A DNA stretch of 64,000 bases from an uncultured SAR86 cluster bacterium (GCA_902542325.1 CACBUE010000006.1:1-64000); one strand, 5' to 3'; positions 34,762 to 43,111 are shown, counted from the stretch's first letter. Program-made: numbers and translations. The notes: a model not told the origin generated them from the sequence alone.

Positions 34762-36126
34762 TCATATACCAGATTCTGTAATGCTATTTGCACTAATTGA
34801 ATTAGCAAAATTAGCATGTTCTTCAATCAGTTGTTTCTTGTTTGCGTGAAGATATTGTTGAGTAGTTCTTATATCTGAATGCCCTGCAAGTTTCTTTACA
34901 GTATTTATATTCATGAAATCTAAAGCTACTGAACAGAATGTATGTCTTAAACAATGAAAGGTAATTTCTTTACCGAGACCTGCTTTCTTTTTTGCTTTAT
35001 TGAATGATGTTTTTATATCCCTCATTGGGAAGATATCCTTATCGTAATCAGCTTCGCTAATACTAGAAGCAGAACCAAATTTACTAGGGTCTGAATATTG
35101 CATTTCCATTCTATATTGAAACTCTTCCCTACTAAGCCAATGATTCATATAGTACTCAATCAACATGTTGTACATATCTTCAGTCAATGGAACTAGTCGT
35201 GTTTGTCTGGATTTTGTTATCAGTCCTCTTAGTTGCAACATGCCTTTATTAGGAGCTAACTCAAAAAGCATTTTATGGTCTTCTCTTAGCTCTTCTATGT
35301 CTTGAGGTTCATCTGTTTCTTCTGACAATGCAATGACATCAATCTCTTCCCATTTGGTTCCTGAAGTTTTTATATCTCCCCACTTCAATTGAAGTATCTC
35401 TGACTTCCTTGCCCCAGTTGTTAAAGCCAACTCGATAATCAACGGCATGTGCTTCTGTTTGTCTGCATGATATTTAGAGAGACCTTCTCCAGAAACTGCT
35501 CTTCTTAATCTATTCATTTCTTCATCGGTCAAAGCTCTTGGCTCTCTTCCTCTATCAATTTTCAATGGTTTAATCTTGATAAGCTTATTGATGTATTCAA
35601 AATCATAGGCACATCTGAGAACTGCACGAATGTCTGTTAAGTTTCTTTCGATAGTAGAGTTAGAGGCTTCATCAACTGAAGCTCTATGATTTATATATCT
35701 AATGATTGCCTGTTGATTGATATTGGCTAGTTTTATATCTCCCAGAATAGGAACAACAACTCCATAGAGAGACTTCATTCTTTCATCATGGCTTGTTCTG
35801 TTGACTACTGACCAATCAAGAAAGTCCTTGGTCTCGATAAACTCTTTAAAGGTAAGCTTAGTGTTTTCTTTTATTCCTGCTCTAGATTCCTGAAGGAGGT
35901 TATCTCGTAAAAGTCTTGCTTGCTTAAGTGTTATATCTTCACAGTTGCCCAAGAATTTATCTTTCCTGTTCACATATGCGTAATAAACTTTCTTGCCTGT
36001 TGGATGTATACGTACAACTAGGTTCTGTTCAGTCTTTTTGTAACTGCGTTCTCTAGGTTTAAAATTATCAACTGTATCCTGTCTCCACATTGCTTTAGTA
36101 TACCTTGTACGGCATATGTACGGCAA
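34762..36126 (-). CDS. Tyrosine recombinase/integrase of island B
   Basis: Site-specific recombinase, up to 454 residues. Catalytic residues are R240 (TTGARKSEIL), a lysine near 305, H391-x-x-R394 (FHCLRHTF), H416 (LAGHSDIRTT) and nucleophile Y425. The N-terminal half holds the arm-binding and SAM-like core-binding domains. The first 12 codons are the arm repeats themselves, so Met13 (36090) may be the true start. Typical of elements that integrate into tRNA genes; the tRNA-Val core is 105 bp away. The host tRNA-Val promoter stranded at 36291 reads towards this gene. Confidence 0.92.
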   Translation of the reverse strand: MPYICRTRYTKAMWRQDTVDNFKPRERSYKKTEQNLVVRIHPTGKKVYYAYVNRKDKFLGNCEDITLKQARLLRDNLLQESRAGIKENTKLTFKEFIETKDFLDWSVVNRTSHDERMKSLYGVVVPILGDIKLANINQQAIIRYINHRASVDEASNSTIERNLTDIRAVLRCAYDFEYINKLIKIKPLKIDRGREPRALTDEEMNRLRRAVSGEGLSKYHADKQKHMPLIIELALTTGARKSEILQLKWGDIKTSGTKWEEIDVIALSEETDEPQDIEELREDHKMLFELAPNKGMLQLRGLITKSRQTRLVPLTEDMYNMLIEYYMNHWLSREEFQYRMEMQYSDPSKFGSASSISEADYDKDIFPMRDIKTSFNKAKKKAGLGKEITFHCLRHTFCSVALDFMNINTVKKLAGHSDIRTTQQYLHANKKQLIEEHANFANSISANSITESGI

Positions 36127-36127
36127 A
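36106..36127 (+). repeat. Island B right arm repeats (TGTACGGCATA/TGTACGGCAAA)
   Basis: Two direct copies with an 11-bp period, one of them one base off the left-end copies at 23500. They overlap the 5' end of the longest integrase reading frame, as expected for integrase arm sites that may also autoregulate the gene. Confidence 0.72.
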
Positions 36128-36230
36128 ATATCTATTACTTATACCGTTTCTAATGTAAAGTGCATCAACTATATTGTTTTTAAATCAACGTTTAAAAGGT
36201 GTTTAGATGATAGTAAGAAGTGTACCCAAG

Positions 36231-36273
36231 ACCATGTCAAGGTGGTGCTCTAACCAGACTGAGCTACGTGTCT
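36231..36273 (-). repeat. attR: stranded 5' half of the host tRNA-Val gene
   Basis: Minus-strand copy of the acceptor (AGACACG), D arm (GCTCAGTCTGGTTAGAGC) and anticodon stem through the loop, ending in the core ACCATGTCAAGGT read on plus. The T arm and 3' acceptor are missing and replaced by island DNA. With the 3' half at 18614 it would rebuild one ordinary tRNA-Val(GAC), with a single acceptor mismatch. Confidence 0.82.
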
Positions 36274-36290
36274 ATTGCCAATTTTTTAGC

Positions 36291-36296
36291 ATTATA
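36291..36296 (-). promoter_or_regulatory. -10 box of the stranded host tRNA-Val promoter
   Basis: Perfect TATAAT on the minus strand, 17 bp upstream of the truncated tRNA 5' end, the normal position for a tRNA promoter. Transcription would cross the tRNA fragment and the island end and enter the integrase gene. A -35 element is not clear. Confidence 0.45.
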
Positions 36297-36371
36297 TAGA
36301 GAATTTTAGTTATGTGATTACAATTGTGAGGAGTAAATCTCTTATAAATATCTTAAAATGAACCCATAATC

Positions 36372-36560
36372 ATGTTGATTATCTTATTCATTATCATAGC
36401 TGCTTGGGAAGTATATTGGACTTACCATGCGTGTTGGATTGCCTCCAAACTGGATGACAAAAGGTCATTTTTATTTTTCCTGATTTTTAATCTATTAGGT
36501 ATTCCTGAAATCATCTATATTTATAGAAAGAAAAAAGAATATACTAATTTTTATGAATAA
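36372..36560 (+). CDS. Small DUF5652-like membrane protein
   Basis: 62 residues, two hydrophobic segments (1-25 and 33-52) around a short loop. AAWEVYWTYHACWIASK and FNLLGIPEIIYIYRKKK resemble the small DUF5652 proteins of phages and environmental bacteria. Function unknown. First intact gene on the host side of the right junction; starts a run of small genes that continues to 37892. Confidence 0.6.
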   Translation: MLIILFIIIAAWEVYWTYHACWIASKLDDKRSFLFFLIFNLLGIPEIIYIYRKKKEYTNFYE

Positions 36561-36624
36561 CTGGGTGAATTGGGTAATAGGTATTTGTTTTATAATTGTA
36601 GCTGTACTTGAACTCTTCTTTTAA
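36553..36624 (+). CDS. Possible 23-residue membrane peptide
   Basis: Tiny frame (MNNWVNWVIGICFIIVAVLE...) that is essentially one transmembrane helix. It overlaps the end of the preceding gene by 8 bp in another frame and ends 6 bp before the next. Overlap and hydrophobicity support it weakly; it could be chance. Confidence 0.3.
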   Translation: MNNWVNWVIGICFIIVAVLELFF

Positions 36625-36630
36625 AGAAAT

Positions 36631-36837
36631 ATGATTGAACTAATTTTATTAGCTATATTAATTTTTATCGGAATATTATGGTTTAGAAATTTATCCGATA
36701 ACTCTAACAAAGAAGAAAATCCCGATGTTGAAAAAACAAGAAAACAAATGACAAATAAATGGAGCGTCTATATGTCTATACTCGTTGTGAGTGGTTTTTT
36801 TGTATGGTTACTTATAACAAATGGAAACTTTAATTAA
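36631..36837 (+). CDS. Small two-helix membrane protein
   Basis: 68 residues: a hydrophobic N-terminus (IELILLAILIFIGILWF), a charged middle (NKEENPDVEKTRKQM) and a second helix near the C-terminus (VYMSILVVSGFFVWLLI). Not recognised. Part of the run of small genes after the right island junction. Confidence 0.52.
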   Translation: MIELILLAILIFIGILWFRNLSDNSNKEENPDVEKTRKQMTNKWSVYMSILVVSGFFVWLLITNGNFN

Positions 36838-36850
36838 TGATCTAAAGTAG

Positions 36851-36982
36851 ATGCCCAAGAAACTTTATAAAATTGGTGATACAAAAAAAGATAGGAAAGG
36901 TAGGACAATTTTCTTTAAAGGTTACTCAACTGAATGCTCAAAGAAAGGCCTTCCTATAGAACTTTGGGAGCCTTTTGAATAA
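36851..36982 (+). CDS. Small basic soluble protein
   Basis: 43 residues (MPKKLYKIGDTKKDRKGRTI..., ending PIELWEPFE), beta-rich and basic, with one cysteine. The stop overlaps the next ATG (TAATG), indicating coupled translation. Not recognised. Confidence 0.48.
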   Translation: MPKKLYKIGDTKKDRKGRTIFFKGYSTECSKKGLPIELWEPFE

Positions 36983-37206
36983 TGATAAAAAAATTGCTTA
37001 AATTATTTTGGAGAGCAGGCGTTGAAGAAATTAAGCCGCCTATGCGTCAACCGCTGTCTGAGGACGAATTTAGTAAAAGATCTCTCACAGGAGATGAACA
37101 GGAATATGACGATATGTCTCAGCTGATTGATGAATTTGGTGAAAACCTCGAAGAAGAAGAAGTTGATTCAGTATTCAACACCCTCAAGGAGAACCAGCGA
37201 AATTAA
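36982..37206 (+). CDS. Small acidic hypothetical protein
   Basis: 74 residues: a short basic-hydrophobic N-terminus (IKKLLKLFWRAG), possibly a membrane-surface helix, then a strongly acidic region (DEFGENLEEEEVDSVFNTL). No known domain. Coupled to the preceding 43-residue gene. Confidence 0.52.
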   Translation: MIKKLLKLFWRAGVEEIKPPMRQPLSEDEFSKRSLTGDEQEYDDMSQLIDEFGENLEEEEVDSVFNTLKENQRN

Positions 37207-37215
37207 GTTATTTCT

Positions 37216-37425
37216 ATGAAGAAATTGATGTTTTTACTATGCTTTCTGTCTTCTTATAGTCTGTCTTCTTTTTCTTTTGAAGATCAACACAAGAATACTA
37301 TAAATACTGATGATTCTAGATTGAGCAAAGTTGAGGAGATAAGAAAGAAAAAGTGTGATAGAACTTTTCCGAATTATGGAAATAAGCTCAGAAAGAAATG
37401 GGTAAGTTGTAAAAAGGATAAATGA
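37216..37425 (+). CDS. Small exported protein
   Basis: 69 residues with a Sec signal peptide (about 1-20: MKKLMFLLCFLSSYSLSSFS) and a basic mature part with two cysteines (KKKCDRTFPN and WVSCKKDK) that could form a disulfide. Not recognised. Periplasmic location is predicted. Confidence 0.55.
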   Translation: MKKLMFLLCFLSSYSLSSFSFEDQHKNTINTDDSRLSKVEEIRKKKCDRTFPNYGNKLRKKWVSCKKDK

Positions 37426-37487
37426 GAATTATCCCTAAACACTCAATTCTTAGTGCTATTATTGATTAAATTATTTTAGGAGTTTAT

Positions 37488-37892
37488 ATGAGATATATTT
37501 TAGGTACCTTTTTGTTAATGAGTTCAATTAATATTTTTGCAATGCATCATGCATCAAGTGAAATGTTAATGCCCGTTGCGAAACCGGGTCAAGTCATCGT
37601 TATTTATAAAGGAGAATGTCCCTCAGGAAAAGTTGATGAATCGATTGAGATTATAAAAAAGACAATCGCTTATGAAAAAGTTAATAGTCCTATCTCCTAC
37701 TCTTCTTCTCCTGGAGTTTGGTCAGATGGCACCATAGGAGCAGTTGACCTTCATGACTCAATTGAGGCTATGGAAAAAGCATTTGATTGGCAAGCAAATG
37801 ATAAGACATGGTCGGATCTTTATGACCAAGTTGCTAAGAAGTGCGGAACTACAGTTGAAGAATTTGCTGTTGTGAACTTGGTAGCTAGATAA
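37488..37892 (+). CDS. Exported protein, unknown
   Basis: 134 residues, AGGAG ribosome site, signal peptide about 1-18 (SINIFA|MHH). The mature part begins with a Met/His-rich stretch (MHHASSEMLMP), then PGQVIVIYKGECPSGKVDE and a helical C-terminus with KKCGTTVEEF. The two distant cysteines may pair. The fold could be a ferredoxin-like alpha-beta barrel, but I do not recognise the family. It is 10 bp upstream of ppnP. Confidence 0.58.
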   Translation: MRYILGTFLLMSSINIFAMHHASSEMLMPVAKPGQVIVIYKGECPSGKVDESIEIIKKTIAYEKVNSPISYSSSPGVWSDGTIGAVDLHDSIEAMEKAFDWQANDKTWSDLYDQVAKKCGTTVEEFAVVNLVAR

Positions 37893-37902
37893 ATTTGAGC
37901 AT

Positions 37903-38220
37903 ATGACAGTAATCAAAAATGTAAGTATAGAAACAAAGGCTAACTTTTATTTCGATGGTAAGGTAACAAGTAGAAATGTATTTTTTGACGATGGAAGTAA
38001 AAAGACCCTTGGAATTATGCTTCCCGGAGAATATGAATTTAATACTAGTCTGAAAGAATTAGTGGAAATTACCTCTGGCGAAATTGAAGTATTGATATCC
38101 GGAGAAGAAAGTTGGAAAGAATTGAAAACCGGTATGTCTTTTGAGGTGCCAAAAGACTCTTCTTTTAAACTAAAAGTACAAACTATATTTGATTACTGTT
38201 GCTCCTATTTAGAGGACTAA
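37903..38220 (+). CDS. ppnP: Pyrimidine/purine nucleoside phosphorylase
   Basis: 105-residue cupin of the PpnP (DUF1255) family, which phosphorolyses several pyrimidine and purine nucleosides to base and ribose-1-phosphate. Typical segments are NVSIETKANFYFDGKV, KKTLGIMLPGEYEF, EITSGEIEVL and GMSFEVPKDSSFKLKV. Cytoplasmic; salvage pathway. Convergent with lpd, 3 bp apart. Confidence 0.88.
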   Translation: MTVIKNVSIETKANFYFDGKVTSRNVFFDDGSKKTLGIMLPGEYEFNTSLKELVEITSGEIEVLISGEESWKELKTGMSFEVPKDSSFKLKVQTIFDYCCSYLED

Positions 38221-38223
38221 AGG

Positions 38224-39624
38224 TTACTTTTTCTTTTTTCTATTTTGAATATGAATAGCCTTTTGATTCATCGCAAGTGTGGCCTCGTGAAGAGCTTCTG
38301 ATACTGTGGGGTGGCTGAAAATAGTTGAACTGAATTTTTCCGAAGTTATTTCATTATCCATTGCAATCAAGCCTTGGTGCATAATCTCGGATGCAGAAGG
38401 TCCAAAAACCTGAATGCCTAATATTTGATCTGTTTCATTATCAGCATGGATGGTAACAGACCCAGTTGACTCACCAGACGCTAAAGCTCTTCCACTAGCT
38501 GCAAAAGGGAAAGATCCAGATTTGTAGTCTACCTCTAGACTCTTAAGTTCTTTTTCATTTTTACCTACCCAAGCAACCTCTGGATGGGTATAAATGACAT
38601 TAGGAATATGTGCGTAATTTATAAGAAAATTCTCACCAGCTATTCTTTCCGAAACCATAATTCCTTCTTCTGAAGCTTTATGAGCTAGCATTGGTCCTCT
38701 CACGGCATCTCCAATTGCCCATATGCTCTTAGTCTTAGTTTGGCAATATTCATCGACTTCGATGAAGCCTTTATCATCTATGGAAACTAAATCAGTATTG
38801 AATAAATCTTGAGTATTAGGCTTTCTTCCAATTGCTATAATCATTTTTTCAGCCTTCAGATTAATATCTTCTCCATTTTCTTGGAACCTAACTTTCACAC
38901 CACTCGTTGTATCTGAAATATCTAAAATGTTAGACCCAAATCTTATATCTAACCCTTGTCTATTAAATTCTCTAAGAATTTGTCTAGACATCCTTGCATC
39001 CAACATTGGTAAGAACTCTTGTTGAGCTTCCAAAATTGTTACTTTGGAACCTAATCTTGCCCAAACACTTCCTAATTCCAGCCCGATTATGCCTGCTCCA
39101 ATAACTACTAATTGTTTTGGTATTTTTTCGAACTTCAAAGCGCCCTCACTATCGACGATGTTACTTGAGAAGTTGATATTATTTAATTCTGCAGGGCTAG
39201 AACCACTAGCAATAATGATATTCTTGGTTTCATAAATATGACTTTCACCGTCTTTAAATACTTCAATTGATATATCAGAAATGATTTTTGCTTTACCTTC
39301 AATCAGATCAATCTTATTTGACTTAAATAATGCACTTACTCCATTAGTAAGCTGTCCTACTACTTCATCTTTCCTAGACATCATCTTTTTCAAATCAATA
39401 CTTACATCCTTTATTTCTATACCATGTTTTGAATACTGATCTTCCAATTGATAATGCTTATATGAAGAATCTAGTAACGATTTTGATGGAATACAGCCAA
39501 TATTTAAGCAAGTTCCACCAATAGATGATTGCTCAACACACCCTACTTTCAGTCCGAGTTGCGCAGCTCTTATTGCAGCGACATATCCTGCCGGTCCGCT
39601 TCCAATTATTAAAATATCGTACAT
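38224..39624 (-). CDS. lpdA: Dihydrolipoyl dehydrogenase
   Basis: 466-residue FAD/NAD disulfide oxidoreductase, E3 of 2-oxoacid dehydrogenase or glycine cleavage complexes. FAD motif DILIIGSGPAGYVAAIRAA, redox pair GGTCLNIGCIPSK, NAD motif VVIGAGIIGLELGSVWARLG, AIGDAVRGPMLAHKA and the catalytic C-terminal HPTVSEALHEA are all present. No E1/E2 genes are nearby, so it stands alone as in many compact genomes. Confidence 0.94.
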   Translation of the reverse strand: MYDILIIGSGPAGYVAAIRAAQLGLKVGCVEQSSIGGTCLNIGCIPSKSLLDSSYKHYQLEDQYSKHGIEIKDVSIDLKKMMSRKDEVVGQLTNGVSALFKSNKIDLIEGKAKIISDISIEVFKDGESHIYETKNIIIASGSSPAELNNINFSSNIVDSEGALKFEKIPKQLVVIGAGIIGLELGSVWARLGSKVTILEAQQEFLPMLDARMSRQILREFNRQGLDIRFGSNILDISDTTSGVKVRFQENGEDINLKAEKMIIAIGRKPNTQDLFNTDLVSIDDKGFIEVDEYCQTKTKSIWAIGDAVRGPMLAHKASEEGIMVSERIAGENFLINYAHIPNVIYTHPEVAWVGKNEKELKSLEVDYKSGSFPFAASGRALASGESTGSVTIHADNETDQILGIQVFGPSASEIMHQGLIAMDNEITSEKFSSTIFSHPTVSEALHEATLAMNQKAIHIQNRKKKK

Positions 39625-39737
39625 ATTTATGGGCCTATAATAATAACATCTATAAATTTTCCTCTTAATTTCTTTGTCCCTAAATAATCAGAATTTTGGT
39701 TAGGACAGAATTGAGAAACTTCGAATACGCCTTATAT

Positions 39738-39758
39738 ATAGGCGACTAGGAAGCCTAT
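39738..39758. terminator. Weak hairpin downstream of the metallo-hydrolase gene
   Basis: ATAGGC ... GCCTAT (6-bp stem, 9-nt loop) right after the stop of the minus-strand MBL-fold gene. It lacks a strong T-run in that direction; it may be a weak terminator or chance. Confidence 0.25.
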
Positions 39759-39761
39759 TTA

Positions 39762-40742
39762 TTAAAGCATAGAAGTATAAGCCCTATCTACGAACAAGAT
39801 GGATGCCTTTGTTCCGGTTCCTTCATCAAATGGGCTAGAAGGAAAAATATCAGCTGCAGGGTCAAGTTCAAGAACTTCTTCAAGTGTAAGTCCTTGATCT
39901 TTAAAAATTAAAAGCCTATCTCTGACTATTTCCATCTTAGAAACATACTCTTCTAGATCATTAATATTCGAAACTTCACCATGACCTGGTACGATTATCG
40001 TATCTTCATTAATAACTTTCATTACTTCCCTGATAGAAAAAATCATACCTTCAAGAGTGCCTCCGTTCCCTGCATCAATAAAGGGAAGGCCAGTTAAATT
40101 TGCAACATCTCCTAAATGAATAACATTGGAATCTTCGAAATAGATAAAACTATCACCAGTAGTATGAGCAGGTCCAAAGTGCATTATCTTTATACTTTGA
40201 CCGTTAAGATGTAAGAACATTTCATCTTCGTAAGTAAACCTTGGGGTTGCTAAAATCTCATAAGGCTGCTGGGGCCAAACTATGCCCACTAGATTGATAT
40301 CTGTTCCATTTCTGAAATAATCGATAGTATTTGCATGAGCTATAATATCAGCCCCTAGAGGTCCAAAAGCTCTATTGCCTTCAGCATGGTCGAAATGAAA
40401 ATGGGTGTTTATGACATAATCTACAGAGCTTCCACCGAGTTTATTTATTTCAGAAAGTATGGTGTCGAATACCTCTGGAAACTGACTATCTATAATTAAA
40501 ACACCATCATCCCCTACAGATACGAGTATATTTCCTCCATAACCAAATATTACACCTAAACCATCTTTCAACTTTTCTGATCTTATTATTGATGGGTCAA
40601 AGCCTATCCATTGAAATCTTTCTAAAACATAATTTTGCTCATCGCTGTAAGCATTCATGTCTGGTAATAAAGGTCCGGCATCTTCTTTCGAACACGAAGT
40701 CGAAATTAAGATTATTATCAAAAGTGAAATCATTTTATGCAT
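39762..40742 (-). CDS. MBL-fold metallo-hydrolase lipoprotein
   Basis: 326 residues with a lipoprotein signal (ILISTSC, Cys17). The metallo-beta-lactamase fold has the zinc motif NTHFHFDHAEGN, a further His at HFGPAHTTGDSFIYF, the bridging Asp in VIHLGDVAN and a last His in VPGHGEV. The class resembles periplasmic MBL hydrolases and SoxH-like proteins; the substrate is unknown. Divergent from the esterase gene. Confidence 0.85.
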   Translation of the reverse strand: MHKMISLLIIILISTSCSKEDAGPLLPDMNAYSDEQNYVLERFQWIGFDPSIIRSEKLKDGLGVIFGYGGNILVSVGDDGVLIIDSQFPEVFDTILSEINKLGGSSVDYVINTHFHFDHAEGNRAFGPLGADIIAHANTIDYFRNGTDINLVGIVWPQQPYEILATPRFTYEDEMFLHLNGQSIKIMHFGPAHTTGDSFIYFEDSNVIHLGDVANLTGLPFIDAGNGGTLEGMIFSIREVMKVINEDTIIVPGHGEVSNINDLEEYVSKMEIVRDRLLIFKDQGLTLEEVLELDPAADIFPSSPFDEGTGTKASILFVDRAYTSML

Positions 40743-40817
40743 AATTTATCTCTATTTTTTAAAAAAGGTGTTATAACTAATTTACCTAATCAAATAACAA
40801 TATACCAAGAGGTATTC

Positions 40818-41822
40818 ATGATCAATTTAATACTAAAGTTACCAAACTTTTTTCTTCTGTGGTTATCAGGGAAAAAACAAATTATATTGGGAGAAAGAAA
40901 ACTACTGCCTGCTTTTCAACTTATTTGCGAGCAAAATGAAAAGCTAGGAGTTCAATATAGCCAGATCTCTCCAATAGATCTTAGAGACAATTATAAGTCT
41001 CAGAATAGTGCAAAGATTGGCCTTGAAGAAATAAGAACTTCAAATCATCAAGTGCCAGTTGATGGAGATACTATAGAAGTAAGGGAATATTCTTCTGAAA
41101 ATATCGGTGAATGTGCTTCATCGATGGTTTATTTTCACGGAGGTGGTTGGGTAATTGGTGATACTGATACTCATGACAATGTCTGCAGATATATCTGCAA
41201 AAAATTAAATATAAAAATATTTTCAGTAAATTACAGACTCTCACCAGAGTATAAATTTCCAATTCCTTTTAATGATTGTTTTGATGCCTATGAATGGATA
41301 TCAAATCATGCAGAGCTCTTAGAGATTGATTCTGAGATGATTTCAGTTGGTGGAGACAGTGCTGGTGGAAACTTAGCTACATCAATATGTATAGAGAGAA
41401 AGAAAAAAGAAAAACCTTTACCGAGGGCTCAACTTCTTATCTATCCAGCAACAGATCTTAGATTAGTAACTAATTCAATGGTAAAAGATTGTAATGCAGG
41501 ATTTGTGCTTACTGAGGAGTTGATGAAGTGGTTTGTTGATCATTATCTGGATTCAGATGAGCTAAAAAATGATCCACGAGTTTCTCCTTTGCTAGCAGAG
41601 AAGTTTGACAGCCTTCCCCCAGCTTTGATTATTACCGCCGGTTTTGATCCATTAAGAGATGAAGGACTACAATATTCAGAAAAATTGAAACAAGACAATG
41701 TTACTGTTGTTTATAAAGAATATCCGGCTTATATCCATGGTTTCTTTAACATGCTACAAATTCCAGGTATAAAAAAATCTATTGATGAGATATGTGAGGA
41801 GTTCAAAGAACTTACAAAATAA
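40818..41822 (+). CDS. Alpha/beta hydrolase, hormone-sensitive-lipase type
   Basis: 334 residues from the ATG at 40818, chosen because AAGAGG lies 5 nt upstream; an in-frame ATG at 40737 adds 27 unlikely residues. Oxyanion-hole motif YFHGGGWVIGD, nucleophile elbow GDSAGGNLA, catalytic Asp in GFDPLRDEG and His in YIHGFFNM. Carboxylesterase acting on short-chain esters. The N-terminal hydrophobic stretch (INLILKLPNFFLLWL) may anchor it to the membrane. Confidence 0.87.
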   Translation: MINLILKLPNFFLLWLSGKKQIILGERKLLPAFQLICEQNEKLGVQYSQISPIDLRDNYKSQNSAKIGLEEIRTSNHQVPVDGDTIEVREYSSENIGECASSMVYFHGGGWVIGDTDTHDNVCRYICKKLNIKIFSVNYRLSPEYKFPIPFNDCFDAYEWISNHAELLEIDSEMISVGGDSAGGNLATSICIERKKKEKPLPRAQLLIYPATDLRLVTNSMVKDCNAGFVLTEELMKWFVDHYLDSDELKNDPRVSPLLAEKFDSLPPALIITAGFDPLRDEGLQYSEKLKQDNVTVVYKEYPAYIHGFFNMLQIPGIKKSIDEICEEFKELTK

Positions 41823-41843
41823 AAGGTCCTGCAGGACCCTTTA
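41823..41843. terminator. Intrinsic terminator between convergent genes
   Basis: Perfect palindrome GGTCCTGCAGGACC flanked by AAAA and CTTTATT, immediately after the esterase stop and 21 bp before the end of the convergent acyl-CoA dehydrogenase gene. It may serve both directions. Confidence 0.65.
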
Positions 41844-41863
41844 TTAGTTATTAAGATGAAGCT

Positions 41864-43111
41864 CTAATCTCTTGTGACAATAGTCTCTGTAGACTGGTCA
41901 GAATATTTAGAAAGTTCTTCCCTCGCAATTACTCTTCTATGCACTTCATCAGGTCCATCAGCTAATCTGAGAGTTCTCATGTGAGCGTACATGCTTGCTA
42001 GAGGAAAATCCTGACTGACTCCACCGCCACCGTGCATTTGTATAGCTCTATCAATTAATCTACAAGCTACAATAGGTACATGTACCTTTATTTGCGCAAT
42101 TTCACTTCTAGCTACTTTATTTCCAACTGTATCCATCATATGCGCTGCATTTAAAGTGAGTAATCTTGATGTTTCTATATCTATTCTACTTTCAGCTATA
42201 TAGTCATAGTTAGCGCCTAAAGTTGAAATTTTCTTTCCAAATGCAACTCTTTCTTCAGAACGTTTGATCATAAATTCAAGTGCTCTTTCCATGACTCCTA
42301 TGGTTCTCATACAGTGGTGAATTCTTCCAGGTCCTAATCTTCCTTGAGATATTTCAAAACCCCTCCCTTCACCTAGAAGTAAATTCTCTTTTGGTACTCT
42401 TACGTCTTTAAACGAAACACGACCGTGTCCATGAGGTGCATCATCATATCCAAAAACATGCATCATTTTTTCAATCTTTATTCCTGGAGTATCCATTGGA
42501 ACAATTATCTGAGATTGTCTTTGATGTTTAGGATTATCTGGATTTGTCATGCACATAAAAATGAGCACTTTACATCGAGGATCGCCTGCTCCTGATGTCC
42601 ACCATTTCTCACCGTTTATCACATACTCATCCCCATCAAGCACTGCTGATGAACATATATTTGTGGCATCAGAAGAAGCGACAGCAGGTTCAGTCATTGC
42701 AAAGGCAGATCTTATCTCCCCATTCAATAATGGTTTTAACCATCTTTCTTGTTGCTCCTCATTTGCATATCTTGCCAAAACTTCCATATTTCCAGTATCC
42801 GGAGCAGAGCAATTGAATATTTCTGAAGCCAAACCTGATCTTCCCATAATTTCAGCTAAAGGTGCATAATCCAAGTTACTCATACTTTCACCCATAGGAT
42901 TCTCGGGAAGAAATAAATTCCAAAGACCTTCAGACTTTGCTATTTCTTTTTTATCTTCAATAATTTGTGGAATTTGCCATCTATCCCCTTGCTGCGTAAA
43001 TTCTTCCATTTGTTGAGCATATATAGCTTCCGCCGGATAAACATGATCATCTAAAAATTTAGAGATTCGCAATTGCAAATCTTTGGATCTATCAGAAAAT
43101 TCAAAACTCAT
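41864..43111 (-). CDS. Acyl-CoA dehydrogenase family protein
   Basis: 415-residue FAD enzyme introducing an alpha-beta double bond in an acyl-CoA. FAD-binding [32 protein letters not shown] and the C-terminal [15 protein letters not shown] are visible. The length and the [20 protein letters not shown] region match the long-chain ACAD group. Divergent from a LysR-type regulator (149-bp gap), which may control it. Confidence 0.9.
   Translation of the reverse strand: MSFEFSDRSKDLQLRISKFLDDHVYPAEAIYAQQMEEFTQQGDRWQIPQIIEDKKEIAKSEGLWNLFLPENPMGESMSNLDYAPLAEIMGRSGLASEIFNCSAPDTGNMEVLARYANEEQQERWLKPLLNGEIRSAFAMTEPAVASSDATNICSSAVLDGDEYVINGEKWWTSGAGDPRCKVLIFMCMTNPDNPKHQRQSQIIVPMDTPGIKIEKMMHVFGYDDAPHGHGRVSFKDVRVPKENLLLGEGRGFEISQGRLGPGRIHHCMRTIGVMERALEFMIKRSEERVAFGKKISTLGANYDYIAESRIDIETSRLLTLNAAHMMDTVGNKVARSEIAQIKVHVPIVACRLIDRAIQMHGGGGVSQDFPLASMYAHMRTLRLADGPDEVHRRVIAREELSKYSDQSTETIVTRD

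Larger units (their letters stand above)
23429..36243. mobile_element. Island B: integrative element with integrase and restriction genes
   Basis: A 12.8-kb segment from the core inside the intact tRNA-Val (23429) to the core at 36231. Both ends have two TGTACGGCAAA-type direct repeats (23500 and 36106). It contains a tyrosine integrase at the right end, a polymerase-like replication candidate, an AT-rich palindromic stretch, an AlwI-like restriction system, three further nuclease-like genes and several small membrane proteins. Its layout (complete tRNA at one end, partial tRNA at the other) recalls tycheposon-type marine elements. That comparison is from memory. Confidence 0.78.

Noticed and set aside
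42549-42869. Two overlapping plus-strand frames
   Set aside because: Both lie antisense inside the acyl-CoA dehydrogenase gene.
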